A stretch of 64,000 bases of DNA. Source: Actinomycetes bacterium. GTDB taxonomy: Bacteria; Actinomycetota; Acidimicrobiia; Acidimicrobiales; Bog-793. Position numbers and translations under genes: made by a program. This document shows positions 18,259 through 26,629 of the stretch, in pieces. The stretch is taken from NCBI GenBank assembly GCA_021786195.1, contig JAJYNS010000106.1, forward strand, positions 48,001-112,000, in the 5' to 3' direction. A model generated the notes under the pieces. It searched no databases and was not told the origin of the DNA. It worked only from the letters and a program-made list of their open reading frames with translations. How positions within the stretch are numbered: the first letter of the stretch is position 1; the number at the start of each line of letters is the position of its first letter.

Positions 18259-18334
18259 CAGTCGGTTCCGACTGCGGCCCGGGCAGTTCCGCCGCCCGGG
18301 ACGCACGGCGGCGGCGCCTCCGGGCGCCGCCGCC
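18259..18334. terminator. triple-hairpin bidirectional terminator
   Basis: Three successive inverted repeats separate the convergent nth and the small gene at 18335: a 7-bp palindrome (18259-18265/18268-18274), a 7-bp stem (18278-18284/18294-18300), and a perfect 12-bp GC stem with a 4-base loop (18307-18318/18323-18334) that abuts the next stop codon. There is no T-run on either side, as is usual in very GC-rich actinobacteria. Confidence 0.65.
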
Positions 18335-18553
18335 TCAGCGGCGCCTCGGTCTCGGCTCCGCCAGCCGCTCTACCCGGCGAGCCGCACCTGCCAGCGCCCG
18401 CTCCACGCCGAACAGCTCGACCGCGACATCGCCCTCGCGGGCGACCTGCGCCGCCTCTGCCATGGCGGTCACTCGGGCGGTCAGCTGAACGAGCTGGTCG
18501 GCGATCGAGGACAGCTCGGCGGCGCGCTCGGGCACGAGGACATCTTGGCCCAT
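18335..18553 (-). CDS. small helical protein of unknown function
   Basis: A 72-residue protein starting with ATG at 18553. The sequence is almost all helix-forming with hydrophobic residues in heptad-like spacing (LSSIADQLVQLTARVTAMAE and VELFGVERALAGAARRVERL), suggesting a short two-helix or coiled-coil protein ending in a basic tail. It is convergent with nth and divergent from mshD, bounded by a strong hairpin. No known domain was recognised. Low-complexity chance reading is possible, but the clean helix pattern and bounded position favour a real gene. Confidence 0.5.
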   Translation of the reverse strand: MGQDVLVPERAAELSSIADQLVQLTARVTAMAEAAQVAREGDVAVELFGVERALAGAARRVERLAEPRPRRR

Positions 18554-18655
18554 CGCGCCACCCGAGCGAGAGGCGAGGCGTGCCGGGCCGCAGGCTTCGG
18601 GCCGGCGAGGTGGTCTCCTCCAGCCGATCAAGAAGAGGGCGGCGGGCAGCGCCGG

Positions 18656-18661
18656 TACCCT
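18656..18661 (+). promoter_or_regulatory. leaderless -10 box of mshD
   Basis: TACCCT with six bases to the mshD GTG. Confidence 0.6.
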
Positions 18662-18667
18662 CGGGGA

Positions 18668-19603
18668 GTGCACGCGATCGACGTCAAGCGCCGCATGGGG
18701 GAGGAGGACATCGGCGCCGTGGCCGCCCTGCTCCGGGCGGCAGAGCAGGCAGACGGCCACGCGCCGCTCGGCGAGCACAAGTGGATCGACCTCGTCGAGG
18801 GCGGGCGGGCCGGCTTCGCCGGCTTCGTGGCCCGGGCCTGCGGCTCCGACCGGTTGATCGGCTACGCCCAGCTGAGCCGGGGGCCGACCAGCTGGGCGGT
18901 CGAGTACGTCGTCCATCCGACGGCGCGCGGCTCGAGGCGTCACGTCGCCGGCGACCTGCTCGCCGCGGCGCTCGACGAGGTCGCCCGCGAAGGTGGGGGG
19001 CACGTCCACCTCTGGGTGCCGAGGCCCGGCCCCCTCGACGACGAGATCGCTGCCGAGGCGGGCCTCTCGAGAGGCCGGACCCTCTACCAGATGCGCCGGC
19101 GCCTCCCGCTCGAGCCCGACCTGGGGCGGCTGGAGCGGCCGCGCGTGAGAGCCTTCCGGGTCGGCCAGGACGAGCGGGCGTGGCTCGAGCTGAACGCTCG
19201 CGTCTTCTCCGACCATCCCGAGCAGGGCAGCTGGAGCGCCGACACGCTCGCCGACCGCGAGCGCCAGGCGTGGTTCGACCCGGCCGGCTTCCTGCTCCAC
19301 GAGGGCGAGGCCGGCCTCGACGCCTTCTGCTGGACCAAGGTCCACGACGCCGACCCGTCCTTCGGCGAGGTCTACGTCCTCGGCGTCGAGCCGTCCCAGC
19401 ACGGTCGGGGCCTCGGCCGGGGGGTGCTGCTCGCCGGCCTGGACCACCTCGAGCAGCTCGGCCTCGGGCTCGTCACCCTGTATGTCGACGCCGAGAGCGT
19501 CGGCGCGGTCCACCTCTACCGCGCGACCGGCTTCTCCGTCGACCACGCCGACCAGGCCTACGTCGGCGACGTCGCCGCCGCGCCCCGCGCCCAGGTCCGT
19601 TGA
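18668..19603 (+). CDS. mshD: mycothiol synthase
   Basis: Transfers acetyl from acetyl-CoA to Cys-GlcN-Ins, the last step of mycothiol synthesis. The 311-residue protein has two GNAT domains in tandem. The C-terminal one (about 160-311) is diagnostic: FCWTKVHD, GEVYVLGVEPSQHGRGLGRG (acetyl-CoA loop), LYVDAESVGAVHLYRATGF. The N-terminal domain is degenerate, as in known MshD. The GTG at 18668 is set by a -10 box six bases upstream. This gene marks the host as a mycothiol-producing actinobacterium. Its stop overlaps rlmN (TTGA). Confidence 0.9.
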   Translation: MHAIDVKRRMGEEDIGAVAALLRAAEQADGHAPLGEHKWIDLVEGGRAGFAGFVARACGSDRLIGYAQLSRGPTSWAVEYVVHPTARGSRRHVAGDLLAAALDEVAREGGGHVHLWVPRPGPLDDEIAAEAGLSRGRTLYQMRRRLPLEPDLGRLERPRVRAFRVGQDERAWLELNARVFSDHPEQGSWSADTLADRERQAWFDPAGFLLHEGEAGLDAFCWTKVHDADPSFGEVYVLGVEPSQHGRGLGRGVLLAGLDHLEQLGLGLVTLYVDAESVGAVHLYRATGFSVDHADQAYVGDVAAAPRAQVR

Positions 19604-20631
19604 GCCGCTACGAGCTCACCCGAGCCGACCTCGCCCGGCTGCTCGAGGGCGCCCCGAGCTACCGCGTCGACCAGCTCTGGGAGGCGCTCTACGGTCGCTT
19701 CGAGGAGCCCGGGGGCGCGACGGGCCTGCCAAGGGTGCTGCGCGAGCGGCTCGCTGGCGAGCCGAGCCTCGCGCCCGCGCTCGAGCTCGTGGACGAGTCC
19801 CTCGCAGATGGCGGCGAGACGGTCAAGTGGCTGTTCGCCTGCTCGGGCTCCGCGAGGATCGAGACGGTGCTCATGCACCACCCTCGACGCTCGACGGTCT
19901 GCGTCTCCTCCCAGGCCGGCTGCGCGATGGGCTGCGCCTTCTGCGCCACGGGGCAGGCGGGCTTCCGCCGCCACCTCGGCGTCGGGGAGATCCTCGAGCA
20001 GGTCGTCCGCGCGGCCCGCGCGGCCCGCGACAGGGGGCGCCGCCTGGACCACGTCGTCGTCATGGGAATGGGCGAGCCGCTCGCCAACTACGACAACGTC
20101 CTCGAGGCCCTCCGGCGCGTCCGGCACGACGTGGGGATCGGCGCCCGGAGGCTCACCGTCTCGACGGTCGGGTTCGTCCCGGGCATCCGCCGGCTCGCAC
20201 GTGAGCCGCTCCAGCTGAACCTCGCCGTGTCGCTGCACGCCGCCAACGACCCCCTGCGCGACCGGCTCGTCCCGCTCAACCGCCGCTACCCGCTCGGCCA
20301 GCTGATCGAGGCCTGCGAGGAGTACCTCGAGGCCACACGGCGCCGGATCTCCCTCGAGTGGGCCCTCATCGACGGGGTGAACGACCGGCCGGCAGATGCC
20401 GAGGAGCTCGCGGCGATCGCACGCCGGCTCAGGGCGCACGTCAACCTGATCCCGCTCAACCCGACGCCCGGCTTCCCGGCACCGGGCACGCCCGAGCAGG
20501 GCGTGCGGGCCTTCGCCGAGCGCCTCGGCAGCGCCGGCGTCAACGTCACGGTGCGCCGGACCCGCGGCCGGTCCATCGACGCCGCGTGCGGGCAGCTCGC
20601 GGCGCGCGCCTCCGGGGCGGCGCGGAGCTGA
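19600..20631 (+). CDS. rlmN: dual-specificity rRNA/tRNA adenine C2-methyltransferase
   Basis: Radical-SAM enzyme methylating 23S rRNA A2503 and some tRNAs. The iron-sulfur motif is Cys108-x3-Cys112-x2-Cys115 in AGCAMGCAFCATGQ; the methyl-carrying cysteine is Cys330 in RGRSIDAACGQL, and VVMGMGEPLANYDNV is the conserved GxGEP-type segment. A short N-terminal helical domain precedes the barrel. TTG start at 19600 overlapping the mshD stop; 343 residues, standard. Confidence 0.95.
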   Translation: MSRYELTRADLARLLEGAPSYRVDQLWEALYGRFEEPGGATGLPRVLRERLAGEPSLAPALELVDESLADGGETVKWLFACSGSARIETVLMHHPRRSTVCVSSQAGCAMGCAFCATGQAGFRRHLGVGEILEQVVRAARAARDRGRRLDHVVVMGMGEPLANYDNVLEALRRVRHDVGIGARRLTVSTVGFVPGIRRLAREPLQLNLAVSLHAANDPLRDRLVPLNRRYPLGQLIEACEEYLEATRRRISLEWALIDGVNDRPADAEELAAIARRLRAHVNLIPLNPTPGFPAPGTPEQGVRAFAERLGSAGVNVTVRRTRGRSIDAACGQLAARASGAARS

Positions 20632-20643
20632 CAGAATGGCGGC

Positions 20644-21009
20644 GTGGCACGCACGAGCCTCACCGAGCGCCGTTGGTTCCCCTCGCACCAGCCCCAGACC
20701 TTGCAGTTCGCCGTGGCGCTGCTCTATTGGAACGCCCTGCTCGGCCTCTTGTTCGCCCTGGTCGCCGGCGGGATCGGCCGCATCGGGCTCGTCCTCGTGG
20801 CGGCCGACGTGGCGGGGGGCTTCGGGATCGCCAACGAGCGGCGCTGGGGCTACTACCTCGCCGTGGTGGCAGCGATCGTCCCGCTCGCGATGCTGATCGC
20901 CTCCGGCCTCGCCGCGGGGGGCATCCTGACGCTGCTGTTCGAGATCGCCCTCGTCGCGCTGCTGCTCCACCCCCAGAGCCGGTCGTACTTCAAGACCTGG
21001 TTCCGCTGA
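20644..21009 (+). CDS. small four-helix membrane protein, unknown function
   Basis: 121 residues with a polar N-terminus (RRWFPSHQPQTLQ) followed by about four hydrophobic segments (about 20-42, 45-60, 68-88 and 90-108) and a short basic tail. GTG at 20644, six bases after CAGAAT (20632-20637), a weak -10-like sequence, and 12 bases after rlmN. It lies between rlmN and menG on the same strand. No family was recognised; membrane location is inferred from hydrophobicity only. Confidence 0.65.
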   Translation: MARTSLTERRWFPSHQPQTLQFAVALLYWNALLGLLFALVAGGIGRIGLVLVAADVAGGFGIANERRWGYYLAVVAAIVPLAMLIASGLAAGGILTLLFEIALVALLLHPQSRSYFKTWFR

Positions 21010-21047
21010 GCGACGCCGGCCCGGGCGCCCCGGGCGAGCGCAGGACC

Positions 21048-21806
21048 TTGCTCGAGTCGGTCGCGAGCGGCGCCGAGCTGCCGACCGGCAGGGCCAAGGC
21101 GGAGATGGTCCGGCGCATGTTCGACACGATCGCGCCCCGCTACGACCTGCTCAATCGGCTGATGACGCTCGGGCTCGACCGGGGCTGGCGGCGGCGGGCG
21201 ATCCGGATGCTCGATCTCGCGCCCGGCTCGCTCGTCCTCGACCTCGCCTGCGGCACCGCCGACCTCGCCCGCGAGCTCTCCCGCTCCGGCCAGCGGGCGG
21301 TCGGGGTCGACTCCTCCGGCGGGATGCTCGCCTCGGCCCGCGCCGGCGACGCCAGGCTCCTGCTCGCCGACGCCGGTGCGCTCCCGTTCCGCTCGGGCGC
21401 GCTCGACGGCGTCGTGAGCGGCTTCGCCCTGCGCAACCTCGCCGACCTGCCGGGCGTCCTCGCCGAGTGCGCGCGGGTGCTGCGCCCCGGCGGGCGCGTC
21501 GCCCTGCTCGAGGTCGACACCCCGACCTCCCCCCTGCTCGAGACCGCCCATCGGATCTGGATGCGCTCCGTCGTCCCCAGGCTCGGTGCGGCGCTGTCGG
21601 ACCGGGCGGCCTACGACTACCTTCCACGGTCGGTGGCCTACCTTCCCCCCCGCGCCGAGCTCCTCGAGCTCCTCGAGCGCTCGGGATTTCGAGACGCCGC
21701 CCACCGGCCGCTGAGCGGAGGGATCGCACAGGTCGTCACGGCGACGCGCGCCGGGGGCGTGCCGCTTGGGCAACGGCGGCCGGCGGGCTCCGCCCGACAA
21801 GGGTGA
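21048..21806 (+). CDS. menG: demethylmenaquinone methyltransferase (UbiE/MenG)
   Basis: SAM-dependent C-methylation, the last step of menaquinone synthesis. Family marks: MFDTIAPRYDLLNRLMTLGLDRGWRR near the N-terminus, the SAM motif VLDLACGTADLA, and GFALRNLADLPGVLAECARVLRPGG. Start is uncertain: a TTG at 21048 gives 252 residues; a CTG at 21006 would overlap the previous stop but CTG starts are rare. The last ~15 residues run past the usual end. The stop overlaps menF (GTGA), which supports a menaquinone role. Confidence 0.88.
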   Translation: MLESVASGAELPTGRAKAEMVRRMFDTIAPRYDLLNRLMTLGLDRGWRRRAIRMLDLAPGSLVLDLACGTADLARELSRSGQRAVGVDSSGGMLASARAGDARLLLADAGALPFRSGALDGVVSGFALRNLADLPGVLAECARVLRPGGRVALLEVDTPTSPLLETAHRIWMRSVVPRLGAALSDRAAYDYLPRSVAYLPPRAELLELLERSGFRDAAHRPLSGGIAQVVTATRAGGVPLGQRRPAGSARQG

Positions 21807-23110
21807 GCACCCCCGGGACGGGCGCCGGAGGGCGCTATTTCCACCTGGCGCCGGTCGACGAACGCACCGCCGCCGCCGCCCGCCGCCACGCCTACACGTC
21901 CGGGAGGGTCATCGAGCGAGACGGCCGCTCGCTGTACGCCTGGGGCGAGGCAGCACGCCTCGTGCTGCCGCTTGGCACCGCCGATACGAAGGCGGTGGGC
22001 GAGATCGCCGACCAGCTCCAGGCGGTCCTCCCGCTCGACGGCCTCGAGGGCGAGCGCGCTCCGGGGCCGACGCGCTCGCCCCGCCCCTGGCCGGTCGCCG
22101 TCGGGGCGCTGGCCTTCGACCCGGCCGGCTGGTCCGAGCTCGTGGTCCCCCGAGTCGCGGTCTTGGTCGACGACGACGGGGCGAGGGCGATCGCCGTCGG
22201 GAGCCGGGAGGAGCTGGCGTCAGCCCGGCGCGCGTTCCCCTTCGCCGGCGGGCCGCCGCAGCACGGCCCGGCAGAGGCACCGGAACGCTTCGAGCTCGCC
22301 TCGGTGCGCTCCCACGAGGACTTCCGGCGCCGGGTCGGCCAGGCGCTCGAGGCGATCCGGTCGGGCCGGATCGACAAGGTCGTGCTGGCCCGTGAGGTCG
22401 TCGCCACCGCCAACCGGCCCTTCCGCCAGGAGCAGCTGCTCGAGCGGCTGCGCTCACTGCACCCGTCCTGCTGCACCTTCGCCGTCGACGGCTTCGTCGG
22501 CGCGAGCCCGGAGCTGCTCGTGCGACGACAGGGCCTCGAGGTCCTGTCCCAGCCCCTCGCCGGCACCGTGGCGCGAAGTGGCGACCCTGACGAGGACCGG
22601 CGCCTCGCCGGTGCGCTGCTCGGCTCGGAGAAGGAGCGGGCAGAGCACCGCGTCGTCGTCCAAGCGATCCTCGCGGGCCTCGGGCCGCTGTGCACCGGCC
22701 TCGACGTGCCCGAAGCCCCGCGCCTGCTCGCTCTGCGCAACGTGGCGCACCTCGCGACGCCCGTGCGCGGCACCCTCAGCACCTCGACCGGCGGCGCGCC
22801 GAGCGCCCTGGAGCTCGCCGCCGCATTGCACCCGACCCCGGCGGTCGGCGGATGGCCGCGAGAGGATGCCCTGGACTACCTGCGCAAGTCCGAGGAGATC
22901 GACAGGGGCCGCTACGCCGGGCCCGTCGGCTACGTCGGGGCCGACGGGGACGGCGAGTGGTGGATCGGGATCCGCAGCGCCATTGTGGAGGGGCGCCGGG
23001 CCAGGCTCCTCGCAGGGGTCGGGATCGTCGCTGGCTCCGATCCGGCCGCCGAACTGGCCGAGACCCAGCTCAAGCTGCAGGCGATGCTGGCCGCCGCCGT
23101 CAGGCCCTGA
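21803..23110 (+). CDS. menF: isochorismate synthase
   Basis: Converts chorismate to isochorismate, the entry to menaquinone. The C-terminal chorismate-binding domain shows KVVLAREVVA, GASPELLVRR, LSQPLAGTVAR, SEKERAEHRVVV, HPTPAVGGWPRE and RGRYAGPVGYV. The N-terminal ~150 residues are less conserved. Coupling to menG by a GTGA overlap favours the menaquinone pathway over siderophore synthesis, where the same enzyme type also occurs. The 3' end overlaps the convergent glycosyltransferase gene by 11 bases. Confidence 0.88.
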   Translation: MSTPGTGAGGRYFHLAPVDERTAAAARRHAYTSGRVIERDGRSLYAWGEAARLVLPLGTADTKAVGEIADQLQAVLPLDGLEGERAPGPTRSPRPWPVAVGALAFDPAGWSELVVPRVAVLVDDDGARAIAVGSREELASARRAFPFAGGPPQHGPAEAPERFELASVRSHEDFRRRVGQALEAIRSGRIDKVVLAREVVATANRPFRQEQLLERLRSLHPSCCTFAVDGFVGASPELLVRRQGLEVLSQPLAGTVARSGDPDEDRRLAGALLGSEKERAEHRVVVQAILAGLGPLCTGLDVPEAPRLLALRNVAHLATPVRGTLSTSTGGAPSALELAAALHPTPAVGGWPREDALDYLRKSEEIDRGRYAGPVGYVGADGDGEWWIGIRSAIVEGRRARLLAGVGIVAGSDPAAELAETQLKLQAMLAAAVRP

Positions 23111-23828
23111 CCCGGCGCCGCTCGAGGAGGCGCCTCGCGCCGTAGGCGGTGACGAGCCAGAGCGCCTCGGTCACCGTCCGGCCCGACATCTTGGAGCTGC
23201 CCTCGACGCGGTCAACGAAGCGGATCGGGACCTCGGCGATCCTGGCGCCCTCGAGGAGCGCTCGGTAGGTCATCTCGATCTGGAAGCCGTAGCCGTCGGC
23301 CCGCACCGAGCCGAGGTCCACCTTCTCGAGCACCCTCGCCGAGTAGACCCTGAACCCCGCCGTCGAGTCCTTGACGCCGAGGGCGAGCATGAAGTCGGCG
23401 TAGAGGTTGCCCCAGCGCGAGAGCAACTTCCGCGACCAGGACCAGTCCGGCGCGGACCCCCCCGGCACGTAGCGGGAGCCGATGGCGACGTCGAAGCCCT
23501 GCTCGAGGGGCGCGAGCAGCCTCGGGAGGTCGGCCGGGTCGTGGGAGAAGTCCGAGTCCATCTCGACGAAGGCCTCGTAGCCGCGACGAAGGCCCCAGGC
23601 GAACCCCGCTCGGTAGGCGGGGCCGAGCCCCTCCTTCGCCTGGCGGCTCAGCACCTCGACGCGACCCAGCTCGTCACCGACCTCGAGCGCGAGCTTCGCG
23701 GTGCCGTCGGGCGAGGAGTCGTCGACGACGAGGATGTCGGCCGCCGGGAGGCACTCGCGGACTCGGCGGAGCATCCGTTCGATGGTCGCGCTCTCGTTGT
23801 AGGTAGGCAGGACCACCAGGACGCGCAT
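23100..23828 (-). CDS. polyprenol-phosphate mannose synthase-like GT2 glycosyltransferase
   Basis: Family 2 glycosyltransferase of 242 residues, closest by pattern to dolichol/polyprenol monophosphomannose synthases: VVLPTYNESATI (5-16), VVDDSSPDGT (nucleotide-sugar site, Asp36-Asp37), VEMDSDFSHDP (metal-binding DSD, 91-93), and the C-terminal VPIRFVDRVEGSSKMSG. No transmembrane domain, so it probably acts at the inner face of the membrane, supplying lipid-linked mannose to GT-C enzymes. A TAGTCT box lies seven bases before the ATG. Donor specificity is inferred. Confidence 0.82.
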   Translation of the reverse strand: MRVLVVLPTYNESATIERMLRRVRECLPAADILVVDDSSPDGTAKLALEVGDELGRVEVLSRQAKEGLGPAYRAGFAWGLRRGYEAFVEMDSDFSHDPADLPRLLAPLEQGFDVAIGSRYVPGGSAPDWSWSRKLLSRWGNLYADFMLALGVKDSTAGFRVYSARVLEKVDLGSVRADGYGFQIEMTYRALLEGARIAEVPIRFVDRVEGSSKMSGRTVTEALWLVTAYGARRLLERRRVRA

Positions 23829-23835
23829 CCGCTGG

Positions 23836-23841
23836 AGACTA
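23836..23841 (-). promoter_or_regulatory. leaderless -10 box of the GT2 gene
   Basis: TAGTCT with seven bases to the ATG. Confidence 0.55.
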
Positions 23842-23899
23842 CATTGCGCGCCCGGGCCCGCCGCCTCGGTCGGCCGGCGGCGCGTGTAAGCATGAGCGG

Positions 23900-25048
23900 G
23901 TGACGAAGCGTCGCAGCCTGCGCTCGATGGTCCCGGCGCCGCTGCGCCACAGCTTCGTCATCTTCGTCGTGCTGCTCCTGCTCGAGTACCTCGTCGTCCC
24001 CGAGCTCGTCGGGGCCAGCCGGCACCTGTCGCTCCTCACCCACATCCGCATCGGCTGGGTCGTCGCCGGTTTCCTCCTCGAGGCCGCCTCGCTGGTGTGC
24101 TACGCGCTGCTCTCCCGGGCCCTCCTGCCCGGCGGGCGGCCGGGCCTGTGGAAGATCCTCCGCATCGACCTCTCCGGGCTCGCGGTCAGCCACGTGCTGC
24201 CCGGGGGGAGCGCGCCGAGCGCCGGGCTCGGCTACCGGCTCCTCACGGCCAACGGGGTGCCCGGCGCCGACGCCGGCCTCGCCATGGCGACCCAGGGGAT
24301 CGGCTCCGCGGTCGTGCTGAACGTCATGCTCTGGTGCGCGCTCGTGGTGTCGATCCCGATCGCCGGCTTCCATCCGATCTACGTCGTCGTTGCGCTGGTC
24401 GGCATGCTCGCCCTGCTCGCCGTGGCCGCCCTGGCCTGGTCGCTCACCCACGGCGAGGCCGGTGCAGTCCGGTTCGTGCGCGGCGTCGCCGAGCGCATCC
24501 CTCGGCTGCAGCCCGACCGGCTCGAGCGGCTCGTGCGCCAGCTCGGCACCTCGCTGCGCGGCCTCGCCGCCGACAGGGAGCTCGTGCGGCGCGCAGTTGG
24601 CTGGGCAGCGCTCAACTGGCTCTTCGACGCCGCCTCGCTGTGGTCCATGGTCGCCGCGTTCGGCACCTACGTCGACCCGGTCGAGCTGTTCGCCGCCTAC
24701 GGCATCGCGAACGTGATCGGCGCCTTGCCGATCACCCCTGGGGGCCTCGGCACGATCGATGCCGCGGCTCCGGCCCTGCTCGTGAGCTTCGGCGTCACGC
24801 GCTCGCCGGCGACGCTCGCCGTCCTCGCCTGGCGCCTGTTCAACTTCTGGCTGCCGATCCCCATCGGCGCCGCGGCATACGTCAGCCTGCGCGCACCCCG
24901 CGGCTCGAGCCTCGCAGCCCGCCGGCGGGCACTTCGGCGCATGGCCTCGGAGGCGACGCCGACCGAGGAGACCCTCCCGGTGCCGGTCATCGCGGCCGCG
25001 CCGGGCGGGACTCAGGAAGGGCCCGACCTGCCTCGGTCGGGGTCGTAG
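23900..25048 (+). CDS. flippase-like integral membrane protein (AglD/MprF TM-domain family)
   Basis: 382 residues with about eight hydrophobic segments matching the lysylphosphatidylglycerol synthase transmembrane (UPF0104/AglD) family. Conserved-looking parts are GLAVSHVLPGGSAPSAGLGYRLL and IANVIGALPITPGGLGTIDAA, the PxxxGxxG-type glycine/proline loop. Such proteins are proposed lipid-linked sugar or lipid translocases. GTG at 23900, seven bases after TAAGCA (23887-23892). Divergent from the mannose synthase-like gene, which hints at a shared envelope-glycan role. The 3' end overlaps ppx by 37 bases. Confidence 0.75.
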   Translation: MTKRRSLRSMVPAPLRHSFVIFVVLLLLEYLVVPELVGASRHLSLLTHIRIGWVVAGFLLEAASLVCYALLSRALLPGGRPGLWKILRIDLSGLAVSHVLPGGSAPSAGLGYRLLTANGVPGADAGLAMATQGIGSAVVLNVMLWCALVVSIPIAGFHPIYVVVALVGMLALLAVAALAWSLTHGEAGAVRFVRGVAERIPRLQPDRLERLVRQLGTSLRGLAADRELVRRAVGWAALNWLFDAASLWSMVAAFGTYVDPVELFAAYGIANVIGALPITPGGLGTIDAAAPALLVSFGVTRSPATLAVLAWRLFNFWLPIPIGAAAYVSLRAPRGSSLAARRRALRRMASEATPTEETLPVPVIAAAPGGTQEGPDLPRSGS

Positions 25049-26619
25049 GCGAGCCGGGCGAGCTCGACGAGGCGCTCCTCCACGACGCAGGTGAAGGTCC
25101 GCTCGAACAGCTCCTTCTTCCGCCGGATGTTCCACAGCTCGAGCTCGCCGTCGCCGTGGGCCTCGATGACGAGCTCGACCCGCCGCCTGTCGCCCTCCGG
25201 CGCCCCACCGCCTCCCTGCACGACAACGCCCACGCGCTCGACGAGCGAGGAGTGCGCCGAGTCGAGCGCGTCGGCAAGCCGGAGGATGGCGACGAGCGCC
25301 GTCACCTCGGCTCGGTCCTCGGCGCCGAGCGCCGCGAACGACTCGAAGCTCGCCTTCGGCGTGCCCCGGACGTGGTAGCGACCGAGCACGGAGAGCTTCG
25401 CCACCTCGGCCGGCGAGAACCCCCGCAACCCTCCGTTCTCGACGAGGTAGGCGGTGTGCCGGTCGTGCCCGGCCCGGCTGACGTGCTCGCCGATGTCGTG
25501 GAGCAACGCGCCGAGCTCGAGCAGCTCCCGGCTGTCCGGGCCCAGCCCGTGGAGCTCGACGGTCCCGTCGAAGAGCTCGACCGCGAGGTCGGCGACCTTG
25601 CGCGCGTGGCGCTGACGCCAGCTCGACCTCCTGCACAGTGCGAGCACCGAGGACCGGCGAAGGGCCCGCGGGTCGCCCAAGAGCTCGGCCGGGTCGTGTG
25701 CGCCGATCGCGTCGAGGACGATCCCCTCGCGAAGGGCCCACTCGCTCACGGTGAGCTCCGAGAGCCCGGTCGTGTCCATGAGGCCCTCGAGGACGGCGAT
25801 CCCTGCCGGGAGCAGCTCCGCCCGCCGGGAGTCGCAGCCGGGCATGCGCGAGCGCTCTGCGACCGTGGAGGAGCGGACCCGGCGGGCGAGGGCGTCGACG
25901 TCTGAGCGGGTCACCGACAGCTGATTGACCCCCGCCGGGACCGCCCCCTCCCTGAGCGCGGAGGCCATCCTGGCGATCGCGGCGAACGTCCCGCTCGAGC
26001 CGACGAGCAGGCGCGGCTTCGACTCGACGAGCTCTCCGGCGACCCCGGAGAGCTCACGCGAGACCCGCTCGCTCAGTGCCGCACGCTCACGGCGGCTCGG
26101 CGGGTCGCCGCGCACGAGCTCGGCGGTCAGCCGTCCGACCCCGAGACGAAGGCTCGCCGCGAACGACAGCCCCGACCGGTCGCCGACCATCAGCTCGAGG
26201 CTGCCTCCGCCGAGATCGGCCGCGAGGGCGGGCCCGGGGTCGATGAGCACGCTCGAGCGGATGGCGGTGAAGATGAGCTCCGCCTCGCGCACGCCGTCGA
26301 CGACCTGGACCTCGATGCCAGCCTCGGCACGGATGCGCTCGACGAGCTCGACCCCGTCCGCCGCCTCGCGCAAGGCCGCCGTGCCGACGGCCACGATCTC
26401 GTCGGCGCGCTGGGCGTCGGCGACGGCGCGGAAGGTCCGGACGACCTCGACGGCCCGCTTCCTCGCCGCCTCGCCGATCGAGCCGGTGAGCGCGACCAGG
26501 TCCCCCAGGCGGAGCATCTCGCGCTCGGTCGCGAGCGGCACGAAGCTCCCGTCGAGGCGAGCCTCCACCACGAGCAGGTGGAAGGAGTTGCTGCCAAGGT
26601 CGAGAGCGGCGATGCGCAC
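25012..26619 (-). CDS. ppx: exopolyphosphatase / pppGpp phosphohydrolase family protein
   Basis: ASKHA-fold phosphatase with MRIAALDLGSNSFHLLV (phosphate loop), ADLGGGSLELMV and VGSSGTFAAIARM in the N-terminal ~300 residues. A C-terminal HD-type helical region contains LGALLHDIGEHVSRAGHDRHTAYLVEN. At 535 residues it is the long two-domain form. It hydrolyses polyphosphate and possibly pppGpp. Ten bases downstream of ppk in one operon, so synthesis and breakdown of polyphosphate are co-expressed. GTG start at 26619. Confidence 0.9.
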   Translation of the reverse strand: MRIAALDLGSNSFHLLVVEARLDGSFVPLATEREMLRLGDLVALTGSIGEAARKRAVEVVRTFRAVADAQRADEIVAVGTAALREAADGVELVERIRAEAGIEVQVVDGVREAELIFTAIRSSVLIDPGPALAADLGGGSLELMVGDRSGLSFAASLRLGVGRLTAELVRGDPPSRRERAALSERVSRELSGVAGELVESKPRLLVGSSGTFAAIARMASALREGAVPAGVNQLSVTRSDVDALARRVRSSTVAERSRMPGCDSRRAELLPAGIAVLEGLMDTTGLSELTVSEWALREGIVLDAIGAHDPAELLGDPRALRRSSVLALCRRSSWRQRHARKVADLAVELFDGTVELHGLGPDSRELLELGALLHDIGEHVSRAGHDRHTAYLVENGGLRGFSPAEVAKLSVLGRYHVRGTPKASFESFAALGAEDRAEVTALVAILRLADALDSAHSSLVERVGVVVQGGGGAPEGDRRRVELVIEAHGDGELELWNIRRKKELFERTFTCVVEERLVELARLAYDPDRGRSGPS

Positions 26620-26629
26620 GGGCGCCGGC

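Noticed and set aside
19600-19602. Alternative idea that mshD and rlmN are one fused gene
   Set aside because: The frames differ and the junction is a clear TTGA stop/start overlap.
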